A stretch of 64,000 nucleotides of DNA from an uncultured Paenibacillaceae bacterium (lineage in GTDB: Bacteria; Bacillota; Bacilli; Paenibacillales; K13): contig CAJXLT010000010.1 in NCBI GenBank assembly GCA_913056365.1, positions 50,665-114,664 of the forward strand, read 5' to 3'. Below are positions 1 to 8,091 of this stretch, in pieces. Positions within the stretch are counted from its first letter, which is position 1, and each line of letters begins with the position of its first letter. The position numbers and the translations under genes were made by a program. The notes below the pieces were generated by a model, which was not told the origin of the DNA, made no database searches, and saw only the letters and a list, made by a program, of their open reading frames with translations.

Positions 1-192
1 CGTAAACTTGATGCCCCGCTCCACCTTGCTCTTGGCATGAATGGCGCCAACGTCGATGTATGCTGCGTCGCCGTCAATAATAATGCTAGACAGATTGCTC
101 AAGTTAATCGTTCCCGCACCGAAGCCTTTATGATCTCTTTTCTTCGGCACAATATTTAAAGAAAGCTTATCTTTCTTCTTGTCCTCGGACAT
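1..192 (-). CDS. ywhD: YwhD family protein (5' part only)
   Basis: The first 64 codons of a gene that runs off the left window edge. The visible protein begins MSEDKKKDKLSLNIV and contains GAGTINLSNLSSIIIDGD and DVGAIHAKSKVERGIKFT, which I recognise as the start of the Bacillus YwhD family, whose role is not established. The ATG at 192 is preferred because AAGGCGGG lies about 7 nt upstream; another in-frame ATG at 198 abuts that site and is unlikely. It is divergent from the M1 peptidase gene, with about 85 bp between them for both promoters. Confidence 0.8.
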   Translation of the reverse strand, partial: MSEDKKKDKLSLNIVPKKRDHKGFGAGTINLSNLSSIIIDGDAAYIDVGAIHAKSKVERGIKFT

Positions 193-277
193 GTTCATCC
201 CGCCTTTCAATTTCTTGCGACTATTCCTATTGTGACAAGCATATACATGCTGTAGACGCTTGTCAACGAGGTGAGAA

Positions 278-2362
278 ATGATGGTGCGACCTAGCAAACA
301 GACAACATCCGGCATTTGGGCAGTGTTGATTATGCTGACAATCGCCTTCGTCCTCTTCCCGGATGGTCCGGACGGCGACTCGGAACCGACCGTTCCCGTC
401 TGGACAGATGCTACACAATCAGAGGAAAGCTTACAGTACACCTCCGGTCAACCGGAGCAACAGCCGCAATCGCCCCGTAATGAGTCACCAGGAGCACGCT
501 CACCGAAGCCTGCTTCACCCGGCGCCAATCCAGATGCTGCTGGGGATGCACCAGCCAAGCCCAAGTCACTTAGCAAGCATGTGACGGAATACCATATCCA
601 AGTGTCCTTGGATGAAGGCAGCAAACAGCTGGCCGGCACCGAGACCGTAACATGGACGAACCCCGGCACCCAATCGGTGCGCAATGTTGTGTTCCATCTA
701 TACCCGAATGCATTCCGCTCGGAACAGTCCACCTTCATCCGAGAATCCGAAGGGAGGCTGCGCAACGACAAGATGCAGGATGGCAGCTGGGGGGAGATGC
801 GCATTACCGGTATCCGTCATTCCGGGGAGGGCGACCTGCTCCACCGTACTCGCTACCTGCAGCCAGATGACGGCAATACGCATGACCGAACCTTGATGGA
901 GGTGAAGCTGGCCGATCCGATTCCGCCAGGCGGTAAAGTTACGCTGCACTTGCAATTTGAAGTGGATTTACCGCAAGTATTCGCCCGTATGGGCTATCAC
1001 GACGATTTCGTTATGGCTGGTCAATGGTTTCCGAAGCTTGCTGCCTATGAGCGCAAAGGGAGCCGAGGCAAGGAGGAAGAAGGCTGGAATCTTCATCAAT
1101 ATCACGGTAACTCTGAGTTTTATGCGGATTTCGGTATTTACAGCGTGCAAATTAATGTGCCTCAGACCCACGTCGTGGCAGCATCCGGATTCCCTACAGG
1201 CAGAGCTACAGTAGCCGACGGCCGCAAGACGTACCGCTTCTACGCCGACGATGTTCATGACTTCGCATGGGCGGCATCCCCTCACTTCATCTATGCGGAG
1301 GAGCCGTATGCTGACAAACACATTCCCGGTGTGAAGATCAAGCTATATCTCGATCCCGTGCATGCGGAATTGAAAGAACGCTACTTCTTCGCTGCCAAGC
1401 AGTCATTGAAGAAGTACAGTGAATGGTTCGGCTCTTATCCATACTCTACGCTATCTATTGTCGTGCCGCCGGAAGGAGCGAATGGCGCCGGAGGGATGGA
1501 ATACCCGACGCTGATCACTGCTTGGGGTGCTGCAGAAGCGCAGCCGGACTGGTCGCTGGAGCAAGTACTCGTCCATGAGATTGGTCATCAATATTGGCAC
1601 GGTATGGTTGCCAACAATGAATTTGAAGAAGCATGGCTAGATGAGGGCTTCACCTCGTATGCCGAGGATAAAGCGATGAAGGCTATCTATGACTTGTCCG
1701 GATATTTACCGCTGCAAGCCGCCTCGCTTACTTCACCTGCGCCGCTGAAGCAGAATTCCTGGGAATTCGAGAACCATCGCCAATATGCGGACAACGTGTA
1801 CACGCGAGCCAAGCTCGTTCTCATCGATATCGAGAGTCAGATTGGTGAAGCGAAGATGCAGCGTGTACTTCGAACATACTTTCAACAATGGCGCTTCAAG
1901 CACCCAGGTACCGATGACTTCCGCAAGGTATTAGAGAAGGTCAGCGGCCAAAGCTGGGAGTTCTACTTTCAACAGTATGTACATGGGGGACTTGTGCGCG
2001 ACTTCTCTATCCGCAGCATCGATGTGCGACCGATTGAAGATCAGGGAAGGAAGCGCTATGAATCGATTATCGTAGCGGAACGCAGCGGTGGATTTCACCG
2101 CTCAGTGCCCATTCGCTTCGGTCTAGAGGACGGTACCATCCTTACGGAACGATGGGACGGCGAAGAAGGTGAGATGAAATTCAGGCTTATTCAGGATAGC
2201 CCCGTTGAATGGGCGGCCATCGATCCTGATCGACAGAACGTGCTGGATACGAAGCCATCGAATAATTTCATGCGCAGCGAAGTCGACGAGGTATGGCAGA
2301 CACGGTGGAACACTGGCGTGTCACGCATGCTAGAGACATTAATCGGCTTGTTCGCATGGTGA
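278..2362 (+). CDS. M1 family zinc metallopeptidase, membrane-anchored or secreted
   Basis: A 694-residue protein with an N-terminal hydrophobic segment (about residues 10-28), then a Pro/Ser/Gln-rich linker (about 40-95), then an M1 aminopeptidase-like domain. The zinc site is visible as HEIGH (His433, Glu434, His437) followed 18 residues later by Glu456 in WLDEGF, the HExxH-18-E arrangement of gluzincins. GGMEYPT upstream replaces the classical GAMEN substrate-binding motif. It probably trims peptides outside the membrane; substrates are unknown. The start ATG follows GAGGTGAG by a normal spacing. The next gene begins 10 bp after the stop, so the two are likely co-transcribed and end at the hairpin near 3240. 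Confidence 0.88.
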   Translation: MMVRPSKQTTSGIWAVLIMLTIAFVLFPDGPDGDSEPTVPVWTDATQSEESLQYTSGQPEQQPQSPRNESPGARSPKPASPGANPDAAGDAPAKPKSLSKHVTEYHIQVSLDEGSKQLAGTETVTWTNPGTQSVRNVVFHLYPNAFRSEQSTFIRESEGRLRNDKMQDGSWGEMRITGIRHSGEGDLLHRTRYLQPDDGNTHDRTLMEVKLADPIPPGGKVTLHLQFEVDLPQVFARMGYHDDFVMAGQWFPKLAAYERKGSRGKEEEGWNLHQYHGNSEFYADFGIYSVQINVPQTHVVAASGFPTGRATVADGRKTYRFYADDVHDFAWAASPHFIYAEEPYADKHIPGVKIKLYLDPVHAELKERYFFAAKQSLKKYSEWFGSYPYSTLSIVVPPEGANGAGGMEYPTLITAWGAAEAQPDWSLEQVLVHEIGHQYWHGMVANNEFEEAWLDEGFTSYAEDKAMKAIYDLSGYLPLQAASLTSPAPLKQNSWEFENHRQYADNVYTRAKLVLIDIESQIGEAKMQRVLRTYFQQWRFKHPGTDDFRKVLEKVSGQSWEFYFQQYVHGGLVRDFSIRSIDVRPIEDQGRKRYESIIVAERSGGFHRSVPIRFGLEDGTILTERWDGEEGEMKFRLIQDSPVEWAAIDPDRQNVLDTKPSNNFMRSEVDEVWQTRWNTGVSRMLETLIGLFAW

Positions 2363-2372
2363 GGAGAGAACT

Positions 2373-3203
2373 ATGTGGAATTACGTCAAGACAGGTTTTC
2401 ACGCGGCTAGAGGACACATGGGCATCTGGTTGCTCCTGTTCCTCTATCAGTTCGCTTGGGGATTCTTCCTCTTCCGCTGGATTCATAGTGCAGTCTATCC
2501 GTTGCTCAAACGCTACCCGGGAGATGCCTTAGCCTCATCCGACGTTATGCTGTTCTGGGCTGAGGCGGAATTCTGGCTGACACGAACCGAGGAAGTGATG
2601 CCCTACATATGGACGCTGGGAGCGGTCCTGCTGGCACGAATGGTACTGACACCGCTCTTGGATGCTGGCTTGTATCATGCTGTCCATCAACGTGGCATTA
2701 TAGGCAAGCGTTCAGGCCGCCGCCTCTTCCTGAGCGGTATTCGATCATTCGGGAGAGCCTTCACACTAGTCTATTGGATTAAGATTATCGCAGCTATCCT
2801 CCCGCTTCTGTATCTAGTTCCGTGGCTGCATCAACTTCTGCTATCTGCACAACAGTGGTCCGATTACTTAGGAAGCGGACTTCCTGCCGCAGTCGCTTAT
2901 CTTCTCTATTTAGCCTTCCTACAGCTCCTCTCAATGTATGTGCAATTCAGCATCGCCGCCAAGCAGGCTGCCTTATCAGCGCTAACCTCGCTTGCGAAGA
3001 GCCTGCTGCGTGCTGTCGGCATCGGTCTGACCATTCTAGCTATTACAGGTGCAGCTGCGCTGCTCTCTGCGAGTATTTCCCTCGTATGGGCAGGGTTAGC
3101 AGCCGTCATTCTCCATCAGCTCTACACGGTCATTCGACCGTTCTTCAGCATCTGGCATGTAACCGCACAACATCATCTCTGGAAAGAGAAGGCTACCATC
3201 TAA
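2373..3203 (+). CDS. multi-pass membrane protein of unknown function
   Basis: 276 residues, strongly hydrophobic, with about five or six predicted membrane segments (for example around residues 15-35, 70-95, 130-155, 165-195 and 215-250). I do not recognise a named family. The overall look (short loops, an early Trp/Phe-rich helix and a late Ala/Leu-rich helix) resembles small integral membrane proteins of the DUF4013 or glycerophosphoryl-diester-phosphodiesterase membrane-domain type, but no motif decides this. GGAGAG precedes the ATG. It lies 10 bp after the M1 peptidase gene, so it may be a membrane partner of that protease. Confidence 0.75.
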   Translation: MWNYVKTGFHAARGHMGIWLLLFLYQFAWGFFLFRWIHSAVYPLLKRYPGDALASSDVMLFWAEAEFWLTRTEEVMPYIWTLGAVLLARMVLTPLLDAGLYHAVHQRGIIGKRSGRRLFLSGIRSFGRAFTLVYWIKIIAAILPLLYLVPWLHQLLLSAQQWSDYLGSGLPAAVAYLLYLAFLQLLSMYVQFSIAAKQAALSALTSLAKSLLRAVGIGLTILAITGAAALLSASISLVWAGLAAVILHQLYTVIRPFFSIWHVTAQHHLWKEKATI

Positions 3204-3239
3204 GTAATACAACACATATTACGGACTTCATCATAAAGG

Positions 3240-3276
3240 GCTGACTCCGAGCATCTTCGCTCAGAGTCAGCTCTTT
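3240..3276 (+). terminator. intrinsic terminator after the M1 peptidase operon
   Basis: A 13-bp stem with one mismatch (GCTGACTCCGAGC with GCTCAGAGTCAGC), a six-base loop and a short T-containing tail (TCTTT). It lies about 37 bp after the membrane protein stop codon. Confidence 0.65.
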
Positions 3277-3385
3277 GCCTATTTACGGAACCTTTGAATC
3301 TCTTATGAATATTTTAGAATCAAGAAGGAGATTTACAAGCTTTGTAGAATAGTATACGCTGTGCAATTTTATCATTTTCAAAAAA

Positions 3386-3503
3386 AGATCGCCGAATTCC
3401 TGTATAGGAAACGGGGGAACCACGAGTTAGGGTGAATTGGCTGCCATACACGTCAGCCATAGGGGACCTTCTACCGAACCCGATAGCTAACCTCGCAGGC
3501 GTG
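3386..3503 (+). promoter_or_regulatory. c-di-AMP riboswitch (ydaO/yuaA type)
   Basis: The sequence carries the conserved blocks of the ydaO-yuaA aptamer in order: GATCGCCGAATTCCTG near 3387, GGAAACGGGGGAACC near 3408, AGGGTGAATTGGC near 3429, GGGGACCTTCTACCGAACCC near 3463, then GATAGCTAACCTCGCAGGCG to 3501. The first CGCC and final GGCG can close P1. This class binds cyclic di-AMP and commonly controls cell-wall hydrolases and osmolyte or K+ transporters, in agreement with the NlpC/P60 gene directly downstream. Unusually, the aptamer end is immediately followed by the Shine-Dalgarno GGAAGGAG, leaving no room for a separate terminator between aptamer and gene. Confidence 0.93.
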
Positions 3504-3518
3504 GAAGGAGTATTGAAA

Positions 3519-4019
3519 TTGAAAAAGGCAACAGCGGCGGTCATTGCCGTCATCATGATGCTTTCCATCTTCGCGGGAAGTGTTCAAGCAGCAAGCCCGC
3601 TTCAAGAGAAGGTGGACGAGCTGCTAGGGACAGCTTACACATACGGAGGAACAACGACCAAGGGCTTCGATTGCTCTGGATTTACGCAATATATATTCGC
3701 GCAATTCGATATTGAGCTTCCTCGCAGTTCCCGTCAGCAGGTATATGCAACCGGAGAAGATGTAGAGCAGGATGATCTGCGAACTGGAGATCTCGTCTTC
3801 TTCAATACGAGCGGCAGCGGTATATCCCATGTCGGTATCTATATGGGAGACGGCACCTTCGCCCACGCTTCCTATGACGGTGTAGAGTACACGGACATGG
3901 ACGATGAATATTACGCCAAGCGCTATGTATCGGCTCGCCGGGTGTTAGGAGAATTCATGTATGAGAAGCTGACCACTGAAGAAGAGAACACCGAAGCAGA
4001 GACTGCAGCAGTTGAATAA
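3519..4019 (+). CDS. secreted NlpC/P60 cell-wall hydrolase
   Basis: 166 residues from TTG 3519, with a signal peptide ending near VQA-A (about residue 24) and an NlpC/P60 cysteine peptidase domain. FDCSGF gives the catalytic Cys52, and SHVGIYMG with the following HAS segment carries the His part of the active site. These enzymes cleave the D-Glu/meso-DAP peptide bond in peptidoglycan. The TTG is chosen because GGAAGGAG lies 8 nt upstream and the protein then begins directly with MKKATAAV. An upstream in-frame ATG at 3432 lies inside the riboswitch aptamer and would add a nonsense leader. The C-terminal tail is Glu/Thr-rich. Control is probably by c-di-AMP through the riboswitch. Confidence 0.92.
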   Translation: MKKATAAVIAVIMMLSIFAGSVQAASPLQEKVDELLGTAYTYGGTTTKGFDCSGFTQYIFAQFDIELPRSSRQQVYATGEDVEQDDLRTGDLVFFNTSGSGISHVGIYMGDGTFAHASYDGVEYTDMDDEYYAKRYVSARRVLGEFMYEKLTTEEENTEAETAAVE

Positions 4020-4045
4020 TGACAATCCCATACCTTGACACCATA

Positions 4046-4081
4046 CCTGCCCCTCACATTGTTGGGGGCAGGTTTTCTTTT
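4046..4081 (+). terminator. intrinsic terminator of the NlpC/P60 gene
   Basis: A stem CCTGCCCC with GGGGGCAGG around an AT-rich loop is followed by TTTTCTTTTT. It starts 26 bp after the stop codon. Confidence 0.9.
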
Positions 4082-4440
4082 TATCGCAGCCACGTCAAAC
4101 TGATCACTTGAAGGTCACTACTTCCCTGTTGTCCATGAAATGAAGTGAGAATTACTGCAAATGTGCAGGTTTGGAGCGTACAGAACAGTTGATTTCCCAG
4201 AATTCCTGCGATTGTGCATCTTTGCATTCGGATAATCGCTTATTCAGGCGTTCTGAGCTACACAAAGATGTATATCAGCAGGCATTCACAACTTCAGTGC
4301 GGGTTTGGGAGGAGAAGCCTGCATAATCGAGTCCATTTCATCATGTTGTACCTTTTGTAATTATGGAAATTTACTCGGATCGCAGTCATTTACCTAAACA
4401 CCGCACATCGACATTGTTAGTCGCAGCTTTTTTTTGCAAA
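4082..4440. other. intergenic region without recognised gene
   Basis: A gap of about 360 bp between two converging genes. I see no RNA gene, no strong terminator for the minus-strand gene that ends at 4441, and only short ORFs without ribosome binding sites. A run of eight T near 4428 lies at the end of that gene's 3' side but has no clear stem. Confidence 0.5.
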
Positions 4441-6060
4441 TTATGGCTCCAGTGCGAAGAATACAACCGGATACTGTATGACAGCCTCCTGACCGTTACG
4501 ATCCGTCACCCCAGTAATCTTCACCTCAAGCGCATCACCTGGCTCAAAGCCAGATTCACCGGACGGTCGGAAGATAATGCAATAAGGAATGCCGTATCCA
4601 TCCGTACTCACACGGAAGAATTCGTCACTCTTGCTGACAGCCGTGTCCTTACGATCTAATGTCCATACCTTCCCGTCAGATAGCCGTTTCAATGTCACCT
4701 TCACACGAGCGGCATCCGGTTCATCATATTTCTCAGGATTGAGCGAAACCGACCACGGATCGTTGCCAGGGAAAAATTCGAGCGGGAAATAGCCCTTGCC
4801 CGGCCAGCTCACATAATCGTACGACACATCTACCGTAGGGCGCTTCTCCTGAATGACACGCATAACCGAGAACTGATTGTAATAGGCCTTACCCGATTCT
4901 TCTCCCCATCGATCTGCATACCCGAATCCAGTCGCCTGCAATGTCGGCTCAAGAATCCATCGCCGATGACCGACCTGAGCCATATTATAAGTATCCTCGT
5001 CACGCATATATTCCCGGACAGATACTGCCGGACTCAATCGCTCTCCTGCCATGCCGGCAGGTACTTCCGACAATCGCCCGCTGTAACGGCTATAGTATTG
5101 CGCCAGATTGCTGCTCTTGGTAGCCGCATAGCCCTGCTCATAGAAATCCTGCGCCATCTTCTGCGGCTTCGGTTCTGGTTCATGGGACAGCTGACCATGT
5201 GCCGCAAGCAATACAGCCCCATATTGTGCTTCTTCATTCAAGCTAGTCTGCCCCTGCACATTATCCGGTAAATCGGCCAAGTAACGCACGAAGTTCGTCA
5301 TCGCCACACCGTCTGCTATGAAATCCTCCTGCAGCTTGCCAATGGCATAAGGCGCTGTAGTGGCGGGTGCAGCGACATACGGCTGCCCATCATACACCGG
5401 TGCCAGCTGCCCCCACTTGACCCGGATGTCGTCTATCGACTTCCATTCATCCGGTATCGCAACGGTCTGCTCTCCTCCGAGATCCATCTGCCAATCGGAG
5501 GGAGCATCACTATCACTTGGCGTGGTCGAGTTCCCATCAGGCTGGGACCAGCTGTAAGTCTCATCATGACCCTGCTCATTAATAATGGCCGTCTTGCTCT
5601 CCGTATTCCACATGACCTCTGCACCGAGCGCTTCTGAGACGAAACGCAGCGGCACCATTGTCGTCTGATTCACTAGCTGCGCTGGTGTCTCTAGCCTCAG
5701 CTGCTGCGAACCGAGCCTCGCATAGTTCTGACCGATCTCGATAATCAAGCGACGTTCGCCCTTCTCAGCTGTGACAACCTTGGCTTGCCCATCCCACTCT
5801 ACTTCCGCAGACAGCGCCTCGAAAATTGCACGCATAGGTACAAGCAAGCGATTGTCGGCATAGACCGGATCTATCTGAACCTGCAGCTGCTCGCCATTCA
5901 CAATTATCCGTGCTTTGTCAGCTGCTTCCGATGTCCATGGCGCAGATACCAGCAGAAAGCACAAGCTTGCCAACATCCCCATCAACCCGGCTTTATATAG
6001 TGCTCTGCGAATCTTGTTATTGGCTTTGCCCAATTCAGCCACATCCTTTCCCTTGTCCAT
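4441..6060 (-). CDS. secreted protein with copper-amine-oxidase N-like domain and CAP (SCP/YkwD-like) domain
   Basis: 539 residues with a basic start, a hydrophobic signal segment (about 24-46) and a cut site near SEA-A. Residues 50-155 match the copper amine oxidase N-terminal-like domain that is common in paenibacilli (VPMRAIFEALSAEVEWDG, VPLRFVSEALGAEVMWN). A Ser/Asp/Pro linker follows, then a CAP-type domain at about 240-380 (FVRYLADLP, LNEEAQYGAVLLAA, GHRRWILEP) and a C-terminal beta-rich part. The first domain is a non-catalytic surface domain despite its name. The ATG at 6060 has only a weak ribosome site; a TTG nine codons later has GGGAAAGG about 10 nt upstream and is a possible alternative. 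It appears monocistronic. Confidence 0.85.
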   Translation of the reverse strand: MDKGKDVAELGKANNKIRRALYKAGLMGMLASLCFLLVSAPWTSEAADKARIIVNGEQLQVQIDPVYADNRLLVPMRAIFEALSAEVEWDGQAKVVTAEKGERRLIIEIGQNYARLGSQQLRLETPAQLVNQTTMVPLRFVSEALGAEVMWNTESKTAIINEQGHDETYSWSQPDGNSTTPSDSDAPSDWQMDLGGEQTVAIPDEWKSIDDIRVKWGQLAPVYDGQPYVAAPATTAPYAIGKLQEDFIADGVAMTNFVRYLADLPDNVQGQTSLNEEAQYGAVLLAAHGQLSHEPEPKPQKMAQDFYEQGYAATKSSNLAQYYSRYSGRLSEVPAGMAGERLSPAVSVREYMRDEDTYNMAQVGHRRWILEPTLQATGFGYADRWGEESGKAYYNQFSVMRVIQEKRPTVDVSYDYVSWPGKGYFPLEFFPGNDPWSVSLNPEKYDEPDAARVKVTLKRLSDGKVWTLDRKDTAVSKSDEFFRVSTDGYGIPYCIIFRPSGESGFEPGDALEVKITGVTDRNGQEAVIQYPVVFFALEP

Positions 6061-6206
6061 TCCTACAGCATCGTGATCCTCGAAGTTAACCTCACTTGTT
6101 CCTGGTGTGCATGGTAGCCTGTGACAGTAGCTGGAGCTGAATCGACAACCCCTAGTTTCATTGTTTCTGTTCTATTCATGCAATCAATTTATCGTTTCTA
6201 CTACTT

Positions 6207-6230
6207 TATTTTCGCTGTCCAACCGATATT
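6207..6230 (+). promoter_or_regulatory. possible SigD-type promoter for motAB
   Basis: ACCGATAT at 6222-6229 matches seven of eight bases of the SigD -10 (GCCGATAT), and TTTA-like sequence lies about 14-15 bp upstream, although the -35 match is poor. It lies about 120 bp before motA. SigD control of motility genes is normal in Bacillus; here it is a tentative reading. Confidence 0.35.
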
Positions 6231-6352
6231 CCCTTTAGAGACGTCAAAATCACAACTCCATAGAAGTCTCAGCAGGGATTACACGGTTTCTGTCGAATAC
6301 TGTAGTAAACTGAAGAATGGTTTTTTCGGATCATAGAAAGAGGAGTGTAGAT

Positions 6353-7165
6353 ATGGAAAAATCCACGGTTATCGGGGTAGTACTTGGTTTTCTCGCTGTC
6401 GGAGTCGGCATGCTTATGAAGGGGGCTGGATTATCTTCTCTATACAATCCTGCTGCTTTCTTAATTATCATCGTCGGCACAGTGGCGGCTATTTTCATTG
6501 GTTTTCCGATGTCTGACATCAAGAATGTACCGGCCCTATTCAAGAAAGTGTTCAAGTCTCAGCAGCTCATAGCCAAGAAGGAAGTTATCTCCATGTTCAT
6601 GAACTGGGCATCCATTACTCGCCGTGAAGGCTTGCTTGCATTAGAGAGCAACGTGGATGAAATTCAAGATCCGTTCTTGAAGAATGGCATGCGTATGATC
6701 ATAGACGGCAACGATCATGAATTTGTGCGCGATGTACTCATGGAAGAAATCTCTGCAACAGAAGAACGACATAAGGTTGGCGCTTCCATCTTCTCACAAG
6801 CCGGTACATACGCACCGACTTTAGGGGTATTGGGGGCTGTCGTCGGCTTGATTGCCGCTCTCGCTAACCTCAATGATATTGATAAGCTAGGTCCGTCAAT
6901 CGCCGCCGCCTTTATCGCGACATTGCTCGGTATTTTTACCGGTTATGTACTGTGGCATCCGATCGCCAATAAGCTTAAGCGTCTATCCAAGCAGGAAGTA
7001 GAAATCAAGCTGATGATGGTCGAAGGCTTGCTGTCCATCCAGTCCGGCGTTTCCACCATTGCAATCGAGCAGAAGCTTGCCGTATTCCTGACACCGCAGG
7101 AACGATTGCCGGATAGCGTAGAAGGCCAGGAGGGAGTAGAGAATGAAGAGACGCAAACAGCATGA
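6353..7165 (+). CDS. motA: flagellar motor stator protein MotA
   Basis: 270 residues of the MotA/ExbB proton or ion channel family. It begins MEKSTVIGVVLGFLAVG and has four membrane segments (about 5-22, 30-48, 150-172 and 183-203) with the typical PTLGVLGAVVGLI and AAFIATLLGIFTGY helices and a large cytoplasmic loop between helices 2 and 3. Together with MotB it forms the stator that drives flagellar rotation. The ATG at 6353 is preferred to an upstream ATG at 6317 because AAAGAGGAG sits 7 nt before it and the protein then starts like known MotA. motB overlaps its end by 23 bp. Confidence 0.96.
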   Translation: MEKSTVIGVVLGFLAVGVGMLMKGAGLSSLYNPAAFLIIIVGTVAAIFIGFPMSDIKNVPALFKKVFKSQQLIAKKEVISMFMNWASITRREGLLALESNVDEIQDPFLKNGMRMIIDGNDHEFVRDVLMEEISATEERHKVGASIFSQAGTYAPTLGVLGAVVGLIAALANLNDIDKLGPSIAAAFIATLLGIFTGYVLWHPIANKLKRLSKQEVEIKLMMVEGLLSIQSGVSTIAIEQKLAVFLTPQERLPDSVEGQEGVENEETQTA

Positions 7166-7943
7166 TCATGAAGAGCATATAGACGAAACATGGCTAATTC
7201 CTTATGCGGATTTGTTGACCTTGTTGCTTGCGCTATTCATCGTGCTGTTCGCTTCCAGTCAGGTTGATCAGAAGAAGTTTGACGAAATTGCCAGCTCACT
7301 TAGCTCTGCCTTCAATGGCGGGGAATCCTTCTTCGAACCATCAGCTATTATCCCGCTTGATGATGAGATGCCGAATCAGCGAGAGAACAAGCGGCATGAT
7401 CAGGCCAGTGATACGGAACAGCTGGAGAAGTTCCAGCAGGAAACCATTGATCTGGAGAATTTGAAGCAGGAGCTGGACCAGTACATAGCGAGCAACGAAT
7501 TAAGTACCGAGCTGGAGACTGGTCTCGACAACGAGCAGCTGAAGATCATCATTCGGGATAACGCCTTGTACACATCGGGAAGCGCTGAGGTGAAGCCGGA
7601 AGCGCAAAATTTGGCTGTAGCGATTAGCGATATGCTGAGCGATTATCCAGAATATGAAATTGTTGTCGCCGGTCATACAGACGACGTTCCAATCAACACG
7701 GCTGAATTCCCTTCGAATTGGGAGCTGAGTGCCAAGCGCGCGCTGAACTTCATGAAGATCTTGCTTCAGAATGAGGAGCTCGGTCCGGATCGCATCAGCT
7801 CCGTAGCATACGGAGAACAGCGGCCGATCGCTACGAACAGGACGACCGAAGGCAGAGCGGCCAATCGCCGTGTCGAGGTGTCCATCATTCGTACCATTCA
7901 AGAGGTGCCGGATTCAACTGTTGACGTAGAGAATCAAGGTTAA
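7143..7943 (+). CDS. motB: flagellar motor stator protein MotB
   Basis: 266 residues. A short cytoplasmic N-terminus is followed by one membrane helix WLIPYADLLTLLLALFIVLF that contains the conserved ion-binding Asp23. A Glu/Gln-rich plug and linker region (about 75-125) leads to an OmpA/MotB peptidoglycan-binding domain at about 135-255 (VVAGHTDDVPI, NWELSAKRALNFM, RAANRRVEVSI). It anchors the stator to the wall. The start overlaps motA by 23 bp, which suggests translational coupling and equal dosage. Confidence 0.96.
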   Translation: MKRRKQHDHEEHIDETWLIPYADLLTLLLALFIVLFASSQVDQKKFDEIASSLSSAFNGGESFFEPSAIIPLDDEMPNQRENKRHDQASDTEQLEKFQQETIDLENLKQELDQYIASNELSTELETGLDNEQLKIIIRDNALYTSGSAEVKPEAQNLAVAISDMLSDYPEYEIVVAGHTDDVPINTAEFPSNWELSAKRALNFMKILLQNEELGPDRISSVAYGEQRPIATNRTTEGRAANRRVEVSIIRTIQEVPDSTVDVENQG

Positions 7944-8004
7944 AGAGGCTTGCATACGACCTGTCTGGTTGTGTAGGATAAACATATAAGTTGGCCGCTT
8001 GAAG

Positions 8005-8034
8005 AAGCCCCCACCATTGCGTGGGGGCTTTGAG
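8005..8034 (+). terminator. probable terminator after motAB
   Basis: A perfect 10-bp GC-rich stem (AAGCCCCCAC with GTGGGGGCTT) and a 6-base loop lie 62 bp after motB. The T tract is short (CTTTG), so termination strength is uncertain. Confidence 0.55.
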
Positions 8035-8091
8035 GTTGCGAACACCTGCGAAGCAGGACAACAACTCAATGAACATAAAGGACGTGACGGC

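Noticed and set aside
3432..3518. ATG start at 3432 for the NlpC/P60 gene
   Set aside because: It lies inside the c-di-AMP aptamer, has no ribosome site and would put about 29 residues before a normal signal peptide. TTG 3519 fits the ribosome site.
4363..4659. 98-codon plus-strand ORF
   Set aside because: Overlaps the end of the well-supported CAP-domain gene on the other strand and has no ribosome site.
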